This document shows, piece after piece, positions 1 through 9,042 of a stretch of 64,000 nucleotides of DNA (position 1 is its first letter; the number at the start of each line of letters is the position of its first letter). Source of the DNA: Seonamhaeicola sediminis (GTDB taxonomy: Bacteria > Bacteroidota > Bacteroidia > Flavobacteriales > Flavobacteriaceae); NCBI RefSeq assembly GCF_004358095.2, contig NZ_SMZJ02000004.1, forward strand, positions 62,314 through 126,313, read 5' to 3'. The position numbers and the translations under genes are program-made. Under the pieces are notes generated by a model. It had not been told where the DNA came from. It ran no database searches and saw only the letters and a program-made list of their open reading frames with translations.

Positions 1-10
1 TTTATGTTTT

Positions 11-44
11 AAAAAAGTACAGGATTTAATCTTGTACTTTTTTT
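11..44. terminator. Hairpin terminator at the left edge
   Basis: The arms AAAAAAGTACA and TGTACTTTTTT pair, with an inner GATT/AATC pairing, and are followed by a T run. It could end a gene lying left of the window. The A run before the hairpin means it could also act on the opposite strand. Confidence 0.65.
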
Positions 45-64
45 ATTTAGAGCGTTTTAATTCT

Positions 65-72
65 TAATTTTG
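65..72 (+). promoter_or_regulatory. Possible Bacteroidota -7 box upstream of mdh
   Basis: TAATTTTG fits the TAnnTTTG consensus of the primary Bacteroidota sigma factor. No TTG lies 19 bp upstream, and the box is about 110 bp from the mdh start, so this is a weak call made on the one motif. Confidence 0.3.
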
Positions 73-182
73 CATGACTTTGGTCTTAAATGTATCTATA
101 AAAAGACTAAATTTTATACCATAAAGTTTAGGGATATAAAACCGAAAACTATTCAAAATTTTAACAAACTAATATTAAGAAC

Positions 183-1115
183 ATGAAAGTAACAGTAGTA
201 GGAGCAGGAGCAGTAGGTGCAAGTTGTGCTGAGTATATTGCTATAAAAGATTTTGCTTCAGAAGTAGTTTTACTAGACATTAAAGAGGGATATGCTGAAG
301 GGAAAGCTATGGATTTAATGCAAACAGCATCATTAAATGGATTTGACACCAAAATAACCGGTGTTACAAACGATTATAGCAAAACAGCCGGCAGTAATAT
401 TTGTGTGATTACTTCAGGTATTCCAAGAAAACCTGGTATGACGCGTGAGGAGTTAATTGGAATTAACGCTGGTATTGTTAAAACAGTGTCTTCAAACTTA
501 ATAGCGTATTCACCAGATACAATCATTATTGTGGTTAGTAACCCAATGGATACTATGACGTACTTAGTACACCAATCTACAGATTTACCTAAAAACAAAA
601 TTATTGGTATGGGTGGTGCTTTAGATTCTGCTCGTTTTAAATACAGATTAGCAGAAGCTTTGGGAGCACCAATTTCTGATGTAGACGGAATGGTAATTGG
701 TGGTCATAGTGACACTGGTATGGTGCCTTTAACTAGTCATGCAACTAGAAATAGTGTAAAAGTTTCAGAGTTTTTAAGTACTGAAAGATTAGAACAAGTT
801 GCAGCCGACACTAAAGTTGGTGGAGCTACTTTAACTAAACTGTTAGGAACTTCGGCGTGGTATGCTCCTGGAGCTGCAGTAAGCGCTTTAGTGCAAGCTA
901 TAGCCTGTGATCAAAAGAAAATCTTCCCTTGTTCAACTTTATTAGAAGGTGAGTATGGATTGAATGATATTTGTATAGGTGTGCCTGTTGTTTTGGGTAA
1001 AGATGGTATTGAAAAGATTGTTGATATTCCATTAAGTGATGCCGAAAAAGCACACATGCAATCTAGTGCAGAAGGGGTTAGAAAAACCAACGGATTATTA
1101 AATGTAGAGGCTTAA
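183..1115 (+). CDS. mdh: Malate dehydrogenase
   Basis: NAD-dependent oxidation of malate to oxaloacetate, a cytoplasmic TCA-cycle step. The 310-residue protein has the expected length. It opens with the dinucleotide-binding glycine motif GAGAVG (7-12), followed by Asp32, which normally selects NAD over NADP. The substrate arginines lie in IPRKPGMTR (R82, R88) and at R151, and the catalytic histidine is H175 in IGGHSD. SNPMD (119-123) is the usual loop. The ATG follows a spaced AT-rich leader, and a strong hairpin terminator lies just downstream, so the gene is probably transcribed alone. This is the LDH-like MDH type found across Bacteroidota. Confidence 0.97.
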   Translation: MKVTVVGAGAVGASCAEYIAIKDFASEVVLLDIKEGYAEGKAMDLMQTASLNGFDTKITGVTNDYSKTAGSNICVITSGIPRKPGMTREELIGINAGIVKTVSSNLIAYSPDTIIIVVSNPMDTMTYLVHQSTDLPKNKIIGMGGALDSARFKYRLAEALGAPISDVDGMVIGGHSDTGMVPLTSHATRNSVKVSEFLSTERLEQVAADTKVGGATLTKLLGTSAWYAPGAAVSALVQAIACDQKKIFPCSTLLEGEYGLNDICIGVPVVLGKDGIEKIVDIPLSDAEKAHMQSSAEGVRKTNGLLNVEA

Positions 1116-1136
1116 TATTCACTTACATAATTTATC

Positions 1137-1170
1137 AATAAAGACTGTAGCAATACAGTCTTTATTTTTA
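1137..1170 (+). terminator. Rho-independent terminator of mdh
   Basis: A perfect 13-bp stem (AATAAAGACTGTA / TACAGTCTTTATT) closes a GCAA loop and runs into a T-rich tail. It separates mdh from the small exported protein that follows. Confidence 0.88.
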
Positions 1171-1182
1171 TATATTTGGCGC

Positions 1183-1782
1183 ATGAACGCAAAATGGTAC
1201 TTTAGTACATTAATTATAGCATTAACACTTCTTGGTGTTTGCCAAAAGCAAGACCCTCTTCCTAATCAGGAAATTGTTATGGAGTTTGTTAATGCAGAGA
1301 CTACTAAGGATGATGTTCAGAACGTTATTGCAGATATTAAAAAACAACTGCAAGAAGTTGGTGCCACAAGCATAGAAGTTCAGGAGACTGAAAACAGTAC
1401 TTTAAAAATTACTTACCACAGTAAGGTAAAGGCTGTCAGCATAAAAGAAATGCTTTCAAAAGAAAAGCATTTGGTATTTGATTATGCTTCAAATAATAAA
1501 GATACTGGCGGTACTAACAAGCCTTCTAAATATAATCTTGATGTTTACGATATCAGAAAAGGTTCAGAATCATCAAATTTAGGCGGTAAGTATGTTCTAG
1601 AAATAAAATATGATTACGACAGATTTAGCAACCCTAATGTATATTTTTCATTAGGAAACCAACCTAGTGATAAGTCCGATCACTTAATAAGAATAGCTTA
1701 TAAAGTAAGCCAGAGTATTGCAATTGCAATTGATAATACTTCACATAAAGAACCAGAAGTTAGAGCGGGGCCTATTTGCTAA
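1183..1782 (+). CDS. Small exported protein of unknown function upstream of secDF
   Basis: 199 residues. The N-terminus (MNAKWYFSTLIIALTLLGVC) looks like a signal peptide; Cys20 might be lipidated, but Val at -1 is not a good lipobox. The mature part has an acidic, helix-strand pattern: residues about 35-75 contain an alternation (IKKQLQEVGA then IEVQETENSTLKITY) that resembles the periplasmic repeat of SecD (LRKRIDGLGV then IQRLGNSGRILIELP in the next gene). That likeness is by eye only. A TATATTTG box at 1171-1178 sits so close to the ATG that, if used, the transcript would have almost no leader. The function is not known. Confidence 0.75.
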   Translation: MNAKWYFSTLIIALTLLGVCQKQDPLPNQEIVMEFVNAETTKDDVQNVIADIKKQLQEVGATSIEVQETENSTLKITYHSKVKAVSIKEMLSKEKHLVFDYASNNKDTGGTNKPSKYNLDVYDIRKGSESSNLGGKYVLEIKYDYDRFSNPNVYFSLGNQPSDKSDHLIRIAYKVSQSIAIAIDNTSHKEPEVRAGPIC

Positions 1783-1790
1783 AACTAAAT

Positions 1791-1872
1791 TGTCTTTCTG
1801 AGCGTTTCACATTGAGCACAATCGAAGTGTAGCGAAGAATCTCAAGATTCTTTATTTTATTCAGAATAACAT
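1791..1872. repeat. Degenerate intergenic repeat of the TTCTGAGCG...CAGAAT type
   Basis: The stretch begins TTCTGAGCG, contains TCGAAGTGTAGCGAAGAATCT and its local inverted partner AGATTC, and closes with TTCAGAAT. This matches the general form of dispersed 'GTCATTCTGAGCGnAGnCGAAGAATCT' elements that are frequent between genes in Bacteroidota (from memory). The outer arms pair imperfectly, so this looks like an eroded copy. Confidence 0.55.
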
Positions 1873-2008
1873 TAAAACCCCAATCAATCATAAAAAATTA
1901 AAAGCGTTTAAGCGCTTATATTTCAAATATAACATAAGAATAATTATCAGAGTTTTTAGGTGATTTATATAAAACCTATTTGAAAAATTTGATATAAATA
2001 ACAAAAGA

Positions 2009-5000
2009 ATGCAAAACAAAGGAGTAGTAAAATTGTTTGCTTTATTGTTCGGGTTGGTGAGTATATACCAATTATCGTTTACATTTAAAGCAAGTCAAGT
2101 AGAAAGTGAAGCCGAAACTCATGCTATTGAAACAATAGCTGAAACCGAAGAAGACTATCGCGCAAAGAGAAGTCAGGAAGAAGCCAATTACTTAAATGCC
2201 ATTTCAAAAGATACTGTTTACAGTATTTTAGGTGTTTTAGATTACACATACGATGAGGTAAAGGATAATGCCATGAATTTAGGTTTAGACCTAAAAGGAG
2301 GTATTAACGTAATTCTTCAAGTGTCTGTAAAAGATATCTTAAAAGGATTAGCAAATAATACTAAAGATCCGGTTTTTAATACGGCTTTAGAAAATGCTTC
2401 TGAAGTTCAAAAGAACAGTCAGAATACTTATTTAGAAGATTTCTTTATTGAATTTGATAAAATAAAAGGAGACACTAAGTTAGCTTCACCAGATATTTTT
2501 TACACCAAAGATCTTGATGGTGAGATTGATGGAAGTATGAGTGATGATGAAGTAAAAACCATTATTCAAAGAAAGATTGACGAGTCTGTAGTGTCTGCCT
2601 TCGAAGTACTACGTAAACGTATTGATGGATTAGGGGTAACCTCACCAAATATTCAGCGTTTGGGTAATTCTGGTAGAATATTAATTGAGTTACCAGGAGC
2701 TAAAGATATTGAAAGAGCAGAGCGTAATTTTACCACCATGGCCCAGTTACAGTTTTGGGATGCTTACAGAGGTGACTTGTTCTTTAACTTTTTAGGTCAG
2801 GCTAATGAGACTCTAAAACCTTTAGTAGAAGTTGAAGCTGCTAATGACGTAGCCGAAAGTAATGATGCTGAAGATGCAACAGCTCAAGATACCGTTGATG
2901 AACTACTAGGTGATGCCACAACAGACTCTACAGAGGTTGCCAATGCGGTTAACCCATTATTAGATTTAATAAGAGGTCCAGGTTACCAAGGTGGTCCAGT
3001 TATTGCTAGGTTTGAGCTAAAGGACAAAGAAAAAATACTTGAGTATCTAAATAAAAGAGAGGTAAGGTCTTTACTTCCTGTAGAACAGCGCTATGCTAAG
3101 TTTGTATTTGGTAAGCCAGATAAAAACTCAGAGCTTGTAGATTTATATGCCTTAGTTGGCAATAGGGATGATATACCGCAGTTAAGTGGTGCAGTTGTTA
3201 CAGATGCTCGTGTAAGTTATGGACTAACAGGTAGACCAGAAGTGTCTATGCAAATGAATTCTAAAGGAGCAAAGATTTGGGAAAAAATGACCGGTGACGC
3301 GTTTTCTAAAGGTAGTCAAATTGCTATTGTTTTAGATAATGTTGTTTATTCGGCTCCAGGTGTAACATCTGGTCCAATTGCTGGTGGTAACTCATCAATT
3401 TCGGGTGATTTTTCAGTTGCAGAGGCAAGTGATTTAGCAAACGTGTTACGTGCAGGTAAGTTACCAGCATCGGCAGATATTATTTCAAGTGAAGTGGTTG
3501 GGCCATCATTGGGACAAGAAGCTATTGATAGTGGTACCATGTCATTCATCATTGCATTAATAGTGGTGCTACTATGGATGATTTTCTACTATGGAAAAGC
3601 GGGTGGAATGGCAGATGTAGCTATGGCATTGAATATCCTTTTAATCTTCGGAATCTTATCAGGATTAGGCGCTGTACTAACGTTACCAGGTATTGCGGGT
3701 ATTGTATTAACCATTGGTATGTCTGTAGATGCAAACGTGCTTATTTTTGAACGTGTAAGAGAAGAACTTACTAAAGGTAAAGGTCAAAAAGAAGCTATTG
3801 CAGATGGATTTGGTAATGCACTGTCTTCTATTTTAGATGCAAACATCACAACAGGTTTAACAGCATTAATACTGTTCATTTTTGGAACAGGACCTATTAA
3901 AGGTTTTGCAACAACCTTATTAATTGGTATTGGAACATCGCTATTTACTGCCATTTTCATTACCAGATTATTAATTGATTGGTATGTGAACAGAGGTGGT
4001 ACATTAAACTTCTCTACACCAATAACTAAAAACTTATTTAGAAATATCAATATAGATTTCTTAAAGAAACGTAAAGTAGCCTTTATTATTTCAGGTGCCA
4101 TTATAGCATTAAGTTTGGGGTCTTTATTCTCTAACGGATTAGACCAAGGGGTTGATTTTGTTGGAGGTAGAACATATCTAGTTCGTTTTGCACATGATGT
4201 AAGTGCTTCTGAAATTACAGGGGCTTTATCTAATCCAGACGTATTTGGAAGTGCCGATGCTAAAACCTTTGGAGCTACAAACCAATTAAAAGTCACTACT
4301 AAATATAAAGTAAATGAAAGTGGAATTGAGGTTGATGAGGAAATTAAAGAAAAACTTTTCAGTGGTTTACAACCTTATTTAGAAGGCGTAGATTATGAGC
4401 AATTTGTTGATTTAAGTGATGAAAATAAGCAAGTTGGTTTAATGGAGTCCTATAAAGTGAGCCCTACAATTGCTGATGATATCAAACAAGCTTCGGTTTG
4501 GGCGGTATTAGGTTCTTTAATAGTGGTGTTCCTTTATATTTTAATTCGTTTTAAACGTTGGCAATACTCATTAGGTGCTGTTGCAGCAGTTTTTCATGAT
4601 GTATTAATTGTTTTAGGTATATTCTCGTTAACTTATAAGTTTATGCCATTTAACATGGAGATTAACCAAGCATTCATAGCTGCCGTATTAACAGTAATAG
4701 GTTACTCGTTAAATGATACCGTAGTAGTGTTTGATAGAATTAGAGAATTCTTTAATGAGCATACCAGTTGGAAATTTTTCCGTGTGGTAAACGAATCATT
4801 AAGCAGTACATTAAGTAGAACATTAAATACCTCTTTAACTACCTTGGTAGTATTATTGGCTATTTTTATTTTTGGTGGCGATTCTATCAGAGGTTTTATG
4901 TTTGCTTTAATCGTTGGTGTCATTGTGGGTACATATTCATCATTATTTATTGCAACGCCAATTATGTACAACACGGTACAAAAATTAGATGATAAAAAGA

Positions 5001-5011
5001 AGAAGGACTAA
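2009..5011 (+). CDS. secDF: Protein translocase SecDF, fused SecD and SecF
   Basis: Proton-driven accessory motor of the Sec translocon in the inner membrane, here as one 1000-residue polypeptide rather than two. The SecD half has TM1 (about 7-27), the GLDLKGG motif at 92-98, a large periplasmic P1 region, and five further helices from about residue 510, including the conserved segment SVDANVLIFERVREEL. The SecF half starts near residue 675, with GVDFVGGRTYLVRF followed by a five-helix bundle carrying GYSLNDTVVVFDRIREFF. Acidic inserts near residues 280-310 are typical of low-complexity loops. The fused form is normal in Bacteroidota. A terminator lies immediately after the stop. Confidence 0.96.
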   Translation: MQNKGVVKLFALLFGLVSIYQLSFTFKASQVESEAETHAIETIAETEEDYRAKRSQEEANYLNAISKDTVYSILGVLDYTYDEVKDNAMNLGLDLKGGINVILQVSVKDILKGLANNTKDPVFNTALENASEVQKNSQNTYLEDFFIEFDKIKGDTKLASPDIFYTKDLDGEIDGSMSDDEVKTIIQRKIDESVVSAFEVLRKRIDGLGVTSPNIQRLGNSGRILIELPGAKDIERAERNFTTMAQLQFWDAYRGDLFFNFLGQANETLKPLVEVEAANDVAESNDAEDATAQDTVDELLGDATTDSTEVANAVNPLLDLIRGPGYQGGPVIARFELKDKEKILEYLNKREVRSLLPVEQRYAKFVFGKPDKNSELVDLYALVGNRDDIPQLSGAVVTDARVSYGLTGRPEVSMQMNSKGAKIWEKMTGDAFSKGSQIAIVLDNVVYSAPGVTSGPIAGGNSSISGDFSVAEASDLANVLRAGKLPASADIISSEVVGPSLGQEAIDSGTMSFIIALIVVLLWMIFYYGKAGGMADVAMALNILLIFGILSGLGAVLTLPGIAGIVLTIGMSVDANVLIFERVREELTKGKGQKEAIADGFGNALSSILDANITTGLTALILFIFGTGPIKGFATTLLIGIGTSLFTAIFITRLLIDWYVNRGGTLNFSTPITKNLFRNINIDFLKKRKVAFIISGAIIALSLGSLFSNGLDQGVDFVGGRTYLVRFAHDVSASEITGALSNPDVFGSADAKTFGATNQLKVTTKYKVNESGIEVDEEIKEKLFSGLQPYLEGVDYEQFVDLSDENKQVGLMESYKVSPTIADDIKQASVWAVLGSLIVVFLYILIRFKRWQYSLGAVAAVFHDVLIVLGIFSLTYKFMPFNMEINQAFIAAVLTVIGYSLNDTVVVFDRIREFFNEHTSWKFFRVVNESLSSTLSRTLNTSLTTLVVLLAIFIFGGDSIRGFMFALIVGVIVGTYSSLFIATPIMYNTVQKLDDKKKKD

Positions 5012-5031
5012 AACTAACTAACTCATTCTTT

Positions 5032-6225
5032 TTAAGGCCTATCAACTTTGGTTGATAGGCTTTTTTTGTTTTTAAGTGATATTAACCCAAGTATTGGTCC
5101 CAAAGCCAAAACAATTAATATAACTGGAGCGTCTACCTCTTCTCTTAGTAAATTAGTAATTTGAATACTTACAATAGTTATAGCAAAGCCAATAGAATTA
5201 ACTATGGTTAAAGCTGTTCCCTTAAGCGTAGAAGGTGCATTTTTAGCTACCAGTGTTGATAATAGTGGAGAATCAGCAATTACAACCATACCCCAAAAAA
5301 TAAGGAAAGTAACAAATAGAAACTGAGATTCTATTAAAAAGATCACAGGAGATATGAGACAGCACATGCATGATAAGAATAATGAGATAAATGCCATTTT
5401 TTTGGCCCCCATCTTTTGAGCCAAAAAGCCTCCTATAGTACAGGAAAAACCACCAACCCCTATAATGATAAATGATAATAGCGAGGTTTTAAAAAATGTT
5501 TCAGGATGTATTTCAGTATAATATTGTAAGATAACTGGAACAAAAGCCCAAAATGTGTACAGCTCCCACATATGTCCAAAATACCCAAAGGCAGACAATC
5601 TAAATGGTTTTGCTTTGAAGATATTAAAAGTAGATAAGATATTTAATTTCTTATTAGGTGCTCTATAAGGCCCATCAGGTATTAAGATTACAACTAATAA
5701 ACCTCCTAATAGAGCCAAAGAAGAGGTTGAAAATAATACTATTTCCCAAGAGTAATCACCTTTTATATCTTTTAATAGGTGTGGTAAAGCTGTACCAACT
5801 ACTAAAGCGCCAACTAAGAAGCCTAGTGATTTACCTAAGCCTTTTTCATAATAATCAGCGGCTATTTTCATTCCAACAGGATAGATACCTGCAAGAAAGA
5901 ATCCTATCAAAAATCTAAGCAAGAGGATGCTTGAAAACGAGTTGCCTTCCCAAGTTATGCTTAAGTTGGCCAAGGCACCTAAAAATGCGCAAACAAAAAA
6001 AACCTTTGAAGGGGAAAAACGATCTGCTATTGAAAAAATTGCAAATAATAAGGTGCCGATGATGAAACCAAATTGAACGGTAGATATTAAATATCCCAAT
6101 GCACTTTCCTGAAGATGAAGGCTGCTTGTTAAATCATCTATAACCGCATTACCTGCAAACCATAATGAGGTGCAGAATAATTGTGAAATAACAATTATAG
6201 GAAGCACAATTTTTTTGTCATTCAT
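5032..6225 (-). CDS. Major facilitator superfamily transporter
   Basis: A 397-residue inner-membrane protein with about twelve hydrophobic helices and the two-half layout of MFS carriers. The first helix pair is followed by a loop containing ADRFSPSK, in the position of the family's DRxGRR-type motif. The N-terminal sequence SLWFAGNAVI is a pattern I associate with predicted MFS permeases of flavobacteria, but the substrate cannot be read from the sequence. The gene stands alone: it converges on secDF and has a 144-bp upstream spacer without a recognisable box. The end of the gene doubles as the secDF terminator. Confidence 0.88.
   Translation of the reverse strand: MNDKKIVLPIIVISQLFCTSLWFAGNAVIDDLTSSLHLQESALGYLISTVQFGFIIGTLLFAIFSIADRFSPSKVFFVCAFLGALANLSITWEGNSFSSILLLRFLIGFFLAGIYPVGMKIAADYYEKGLGKSLGFLVGALVVGTALPHLLKDIKGDYSWEIVLFSTSSLALLGGLLVVILIPDGPYRAPNKKLNILSTFNIFKAKPFRLSAFGYFGHMWELYTFWAFVPVILQYYTEIHPETFFKTSLLSFIIIGVGGFSCTIGGFLAQKMGAKKMAFISLFLSCMCCLISPVIFLIESQFLFVTFLIFWGMVVIADSPLLSTLVAKNAPSTLKGTALTIVNSIGFAITIVSIQITNLLREEVDAPVILIVLALGPILGLISLKNKKSLSTKVDRP
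5037..5067 (+). terminator. secDF terminator inside the end of the convergent MFS gene
   Basis: A perfect 10-bp stem (GCCTATCAAC / GTTGATAGGC) with a TTTG loop, followed by seven T. It lies within the last codons of the convergent transporter gene, so the same bases encode its C-terminus. Confidence 0.88.
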
Positions 6226-6369
6226 TTATAAGGAACTTTTCTATCTGTATCGTTTTAATACTTTGTGTCTAATAAGTCTAATTACTTACATACTAGTAAT
6301 TGAAAATTTCACAAACTAAAGAATTTGAAAAGGCAGCATAACTAGAGTTGTTAAAATTTAAATGAAACC

Positions 6370-6840
6370 TTAAAAACTTAAACTGTCTCCAACCGAAAGG
6401 TTCCAAGTTTCAACCAACCCAGCATTAATTTCTAAAACATATTTAGCTGGAGCATTTGATGGAAGTGATGATTCATTAAAAGGTTTGGCATTTTCTTGAA
6501 AACTAACAATGGTTTTGTTAGCGTTAATAAAGATAAGGTCTAACGGAATTTTGGTGTTTTTCATATAGAAAAACCGTTCGGTTTCATCATCAAAAACAAA
6601 CAGCATCCCTTGTTTAGTTTGCATAGAACTCCGATACATTAATCCCGTTTGAATATCAAAATCGGTATCAGCAATTTCAATGTCTAATGTGATTTTTGAA
6701 GCGTCTGTTTTAATCTTATGTATGGAAAGTTCACCTTCTTTTTTAAAAGAAATTTCGGTTTGCTTAATTACTTTTTTATCTTCTTTACAAGAAAATAAAC
6801 AAGAGACAAAGAGCGTAGCAATAAGAATTCTAAAAAGCAT
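6370..6840 (-). CDS. DUF192 family lipoprotein
   Basis: 156 residues with a lipoprotein signal peptide (lipobox LFSC, Cys18). The rest is a single DUF192 domain, recognised by GLMYRSSM, GMLFVFDDE and the hallmark YMKNTKIPLDLIFI. The family is a small extracytoplasmic beta-barrel fold of uncertain biochemical role. Its start overlaps the lgt stop by one base, so the two genes are transcribed and probably translated together. The pairing is apt because Lgt would modify this lipoprotein, although that holds for every lipoprotein in the cell. Confidence 0.92.
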   Translation of the reverse strand: MLFRILIATLFVSCLFSCKEDKKVIKQTEISFKKEGELSIHKIKTDASKITLDIEIADTDFDIQTGLMYRSSMQTKQGMLFVFDDETERFFYMKNTKIPLDLIFINANKTIVSFQENAKPFNESSLPSNAPAKYVLEINAGLVETWNLSVGDSLSF

Positions 6841-7769
6841 TATCTAGCTGATTTTGGTTTGTAAACAAACATAAAATACAAGCCAATAATTATGAATGGA
6901 ATACTTAACCATTGTCCTGTTTGTAAGCCAAACCAATTAATGTATTCGTCTCCTTGGGGCTCTTTTACAAACTCTACAAAGAAACGCACGGTCCAGAGTA
7001 GAATAAGAAATAGCCCAAATAGAAAACCAGACTGGTCTTTTTTAGGGGTTTTTGAGTAAAAATACCAGAGAGTTAAAAACACAAAAATATAACTGAAAGA
7101 TTCGTATAATTGTGCCGGATGACGGTAAGGAACAGCGTTTAATAACTTAGTAAATTCTGGGTTTTCAGTAACAGCATTGTATGCCTTTTGAACGTCTTTG
7201 ATTCCTGTTAGCTGCGTAATTTGACTCTTATAATAGTAGTCTTGAATAAAGCGGACACCCAAAGGGAAATCTCCTGACTCTCTTCCGATGATTTCAGAAT
7301 TGATGAAATTTCCTATCCTGATAAAAACGGCACCTGAAGCCACTGAAATAACTACTCGGTCTAATATCCAAAGTAGAGTTTTGTATTTGTGTTTTCTTCG
7401 GTATAAATACATGCCTATAATGATACCAATAGCAGCCCCATGACTTGCTAAACCTTGAAAACCTGTAAATTCTATACCATCTTTAAAACTGAAAGGCAGG
7501 AAAATACTCCAGAAATCTTGAGATATCAATTCTCTTTGATAAAACAAGACATGCCCGAGGCGAGCACCTAACATGGTTGCCAAAACCGTGTAAATAAATA
7601 AGGGGTCTAAATAAGTGAGTGAAACTTTTTCTTTAGTGAAAATACGCTTCATGATATACCATCCAAGTATAAAGGCAACTACCCACATAAGGCTATAAAA
7701 GTGCAATTTAAAGTTACCAACAATGTCAATGCCGGTTATGGGGTTCCAATCAAATTTTAATGCGTGCAT
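6840..7769 (-). CDS. lgt: Prolipoprotein diacylglyceryl transferase
   Basis: Transfers diacylglycerol from phosphatidylglycerol to the lipobox cysteine, the first step of lipoprotein maturation in the inner membrane. 309 residues with about seven helices. The Lgt signature RIGNFINSEIIGRESG starts at R151, the counterpart of E. coli R143. H110 in GLASHGAAIG corresponds to the essential H103. HPAQLYES near residue 218 is also conserved. An insertion between the signature and HPAQLYES (about residues 178-212) is longer than in the E. coli enzyme and is common in Bacteroidota. Confidence 0.96.
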   Translation of the reverse strand: MHALKFDWNPITGIDIVGNFKLHFYSLMWVVAFILGWYIMKRIFTKEKVSLTYLDPLFIYTVLATMLGARLGHVLFYQRELISQDFWSIFLPFSFKDGIEFTGFQGLASHGAAIGIIIGMYLYRRKHKYKTLLWILDRVVISVASGAVFIRIGNFINSEIIGRESGDFPLGVRFIQDYYYKSQITQLTGIKDVQKAYNAVTENPEFTKLLNAVPYRHPAQLYESFSYIFVFLTLWYFYSKTPKKDQSGFLFGLFLILLWTVRFFVEFVKEPQGDEYINWFGLQTGQWLSIPFIIIGLYFMFVYKPKSAR

Positions 7770-7914
7770 GAGGTACTTTTAAGGTGTAAATATAAGTGTT
7801 TACTATAACTTAAGTGTTAAAATTATGTTGACTTATGTGATAATATCGGTTTGAATATTTTTAAGTTATAAGGTATTACAAGGTTATTTTTTGAAAATCA
7901 AACTTTGCTTTATG

Positions 7915-9042
7915 TCACTTGAGTATCTCAAGAATTTCTACTTCAAAAATAAGGTCTGTTTTGGGAGGAATACCCCTATTTCCAGATTCTCCATACGCTA
8001 GATGGTACGGTATAAACAAGGTAGCTTTATCACCAACACACAACTGTTGTAAACCTTCTTTAAAACCAGGAATCATATCGGCATCAGGACTAATATCTGC
8101 GCGAATAGGTTGGTAACCATTAACATTTAGGCGCTTTTCGTTAACAGCCTCTAGGGCTTTTGCTTTTTCAAGGCTACTGGTTTGAATTAGTTTTCCGCTA
8201 CTAAAGTAAACGGTATAGTGGGTTTTTACAATAGTGTTTTCTGAAAGTTTTTCACCTTTGCCTAATTTTGAAATAAAATATTGTAATCCAGATGGCAATG
8301 TAGTGGCTTGTTCTTGCTGTTCTATAAACTTTTCTTTTGTGTCTCTAATAATGGCTTTAGCTCTTTCTTTTCTCTTTTTTTCTTTTCGGATTTCTTGAAT
8401 AAAATGATTTTTGAAAATTTTTGGGGCATTAAAATTTTCGGCGCCTTTTCCTTTTCTAATAATATTTATTTCTTCAATAATAATATCTTCAAGCGGTTTT
8501 TCGTTTGCATCGGTTTTCACATTAGAAATGCTATCTTGAACCTCGGCACCCATCACTAATTCACCAAAAACACTATAATGGTTATTGAGGTCAGGTCTTG
8601 GAACCTCTGTGATATAGAACTGACTACCATTAGTGTTTGGACCACCATTGGCCATTGCTAATACACCAGGTTTATTGTGGTTTAAATCTGGATGAAATTC
8701 ATTTTTAAATCTATACCCAGGGTTTCCTCTGCCATTTGCTAAAGGGTCTCCACCCTGAATCATAAAAGAGTCTACTACCCTATGAAACGTGAGTCCGTTA
8801 TAAAATTTCTTTTCCAAATAAATACTATCTACAAGAGTATTAGTGCCTTCAGCAAGCGATACAAAATTAGCAACAGTAACAGGAACTTTTTTAAACGCTA
8901 ATTTGGCAACCATATTACCTTTAGTGGTTTTTATTTCGGCATATAGCCCATCTTCAAGATTAGAGTAAGACTTTTTACAAGATGAAAAAACTACTAAAGA
9001 AAGTAGAAAAATAAAATTGATGCTATTACTAAAACAGCGCAT
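7915..9042 (-). CDS. Dual-domain peptidyl-prolyl isomerase, cyclophilin plus FKBP
   Basis: 375-residue envelope lipoprotein (lipobox FSSC, Cys22). The N-terminal half (about 33-185) is a complete cyclophilin domain with FHRVVDSFMIQGGDP, MANGGPNTNGSQFYIT and HYSVFGELVMG. A basic, charged linker (about 205-245) leads to a complete C-terminal FKBP domain (about 265-375) with GFKEGLQQLCVGDKATLFIP and LAYGESGNRGIPP. Two unrelated isomerase folds in one chain are unusual; such dual-family immunophilins have been reported from flavobacteria. It directly follows gldI, whose stop codon abuts this start, so the two isomerases are co-expressed and both act outside the cytoplasmic membrane. Confidence 0.93.
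   Translation of the reverse strand: MRCFSNSINFIFLLSLVVFSSCKKSYSNLEDGLYAEIKTTKGNMVAKLAFKKVPVTVANFVSLAEGTNTLVDSIYLEKKFYNGLTFHRVVDSFMIQGGDPLANGRGNPGYRFKNEFHPDLNHNKPGVLAMANGGPNTNGSQFYITEVPRPDLNNHYSVFGELVMGAEVQDSISNVKTDANEKPLEDIIIEEINIIRKGKGAENFNAPKIFKNHFIQEIRKEKKRKERAKAIIRDTKEKFIEQQEQATTLPSGLQYFISKLGKGEKLSENTIVKTHYTVYFSSGKLIQTSSLEKAKALEAVNEKRLNVNGYQPIRADISPDADMIPGFKEGLQQLCVGDKATLFIPYHLAYGESGNRGIPPKTDLIFEVEILEILK

Noticed and set aside
3784-4296. 170-residue minus-strand frame inside secDF
   Set aside because: Antisense shadow of a conserved gene.
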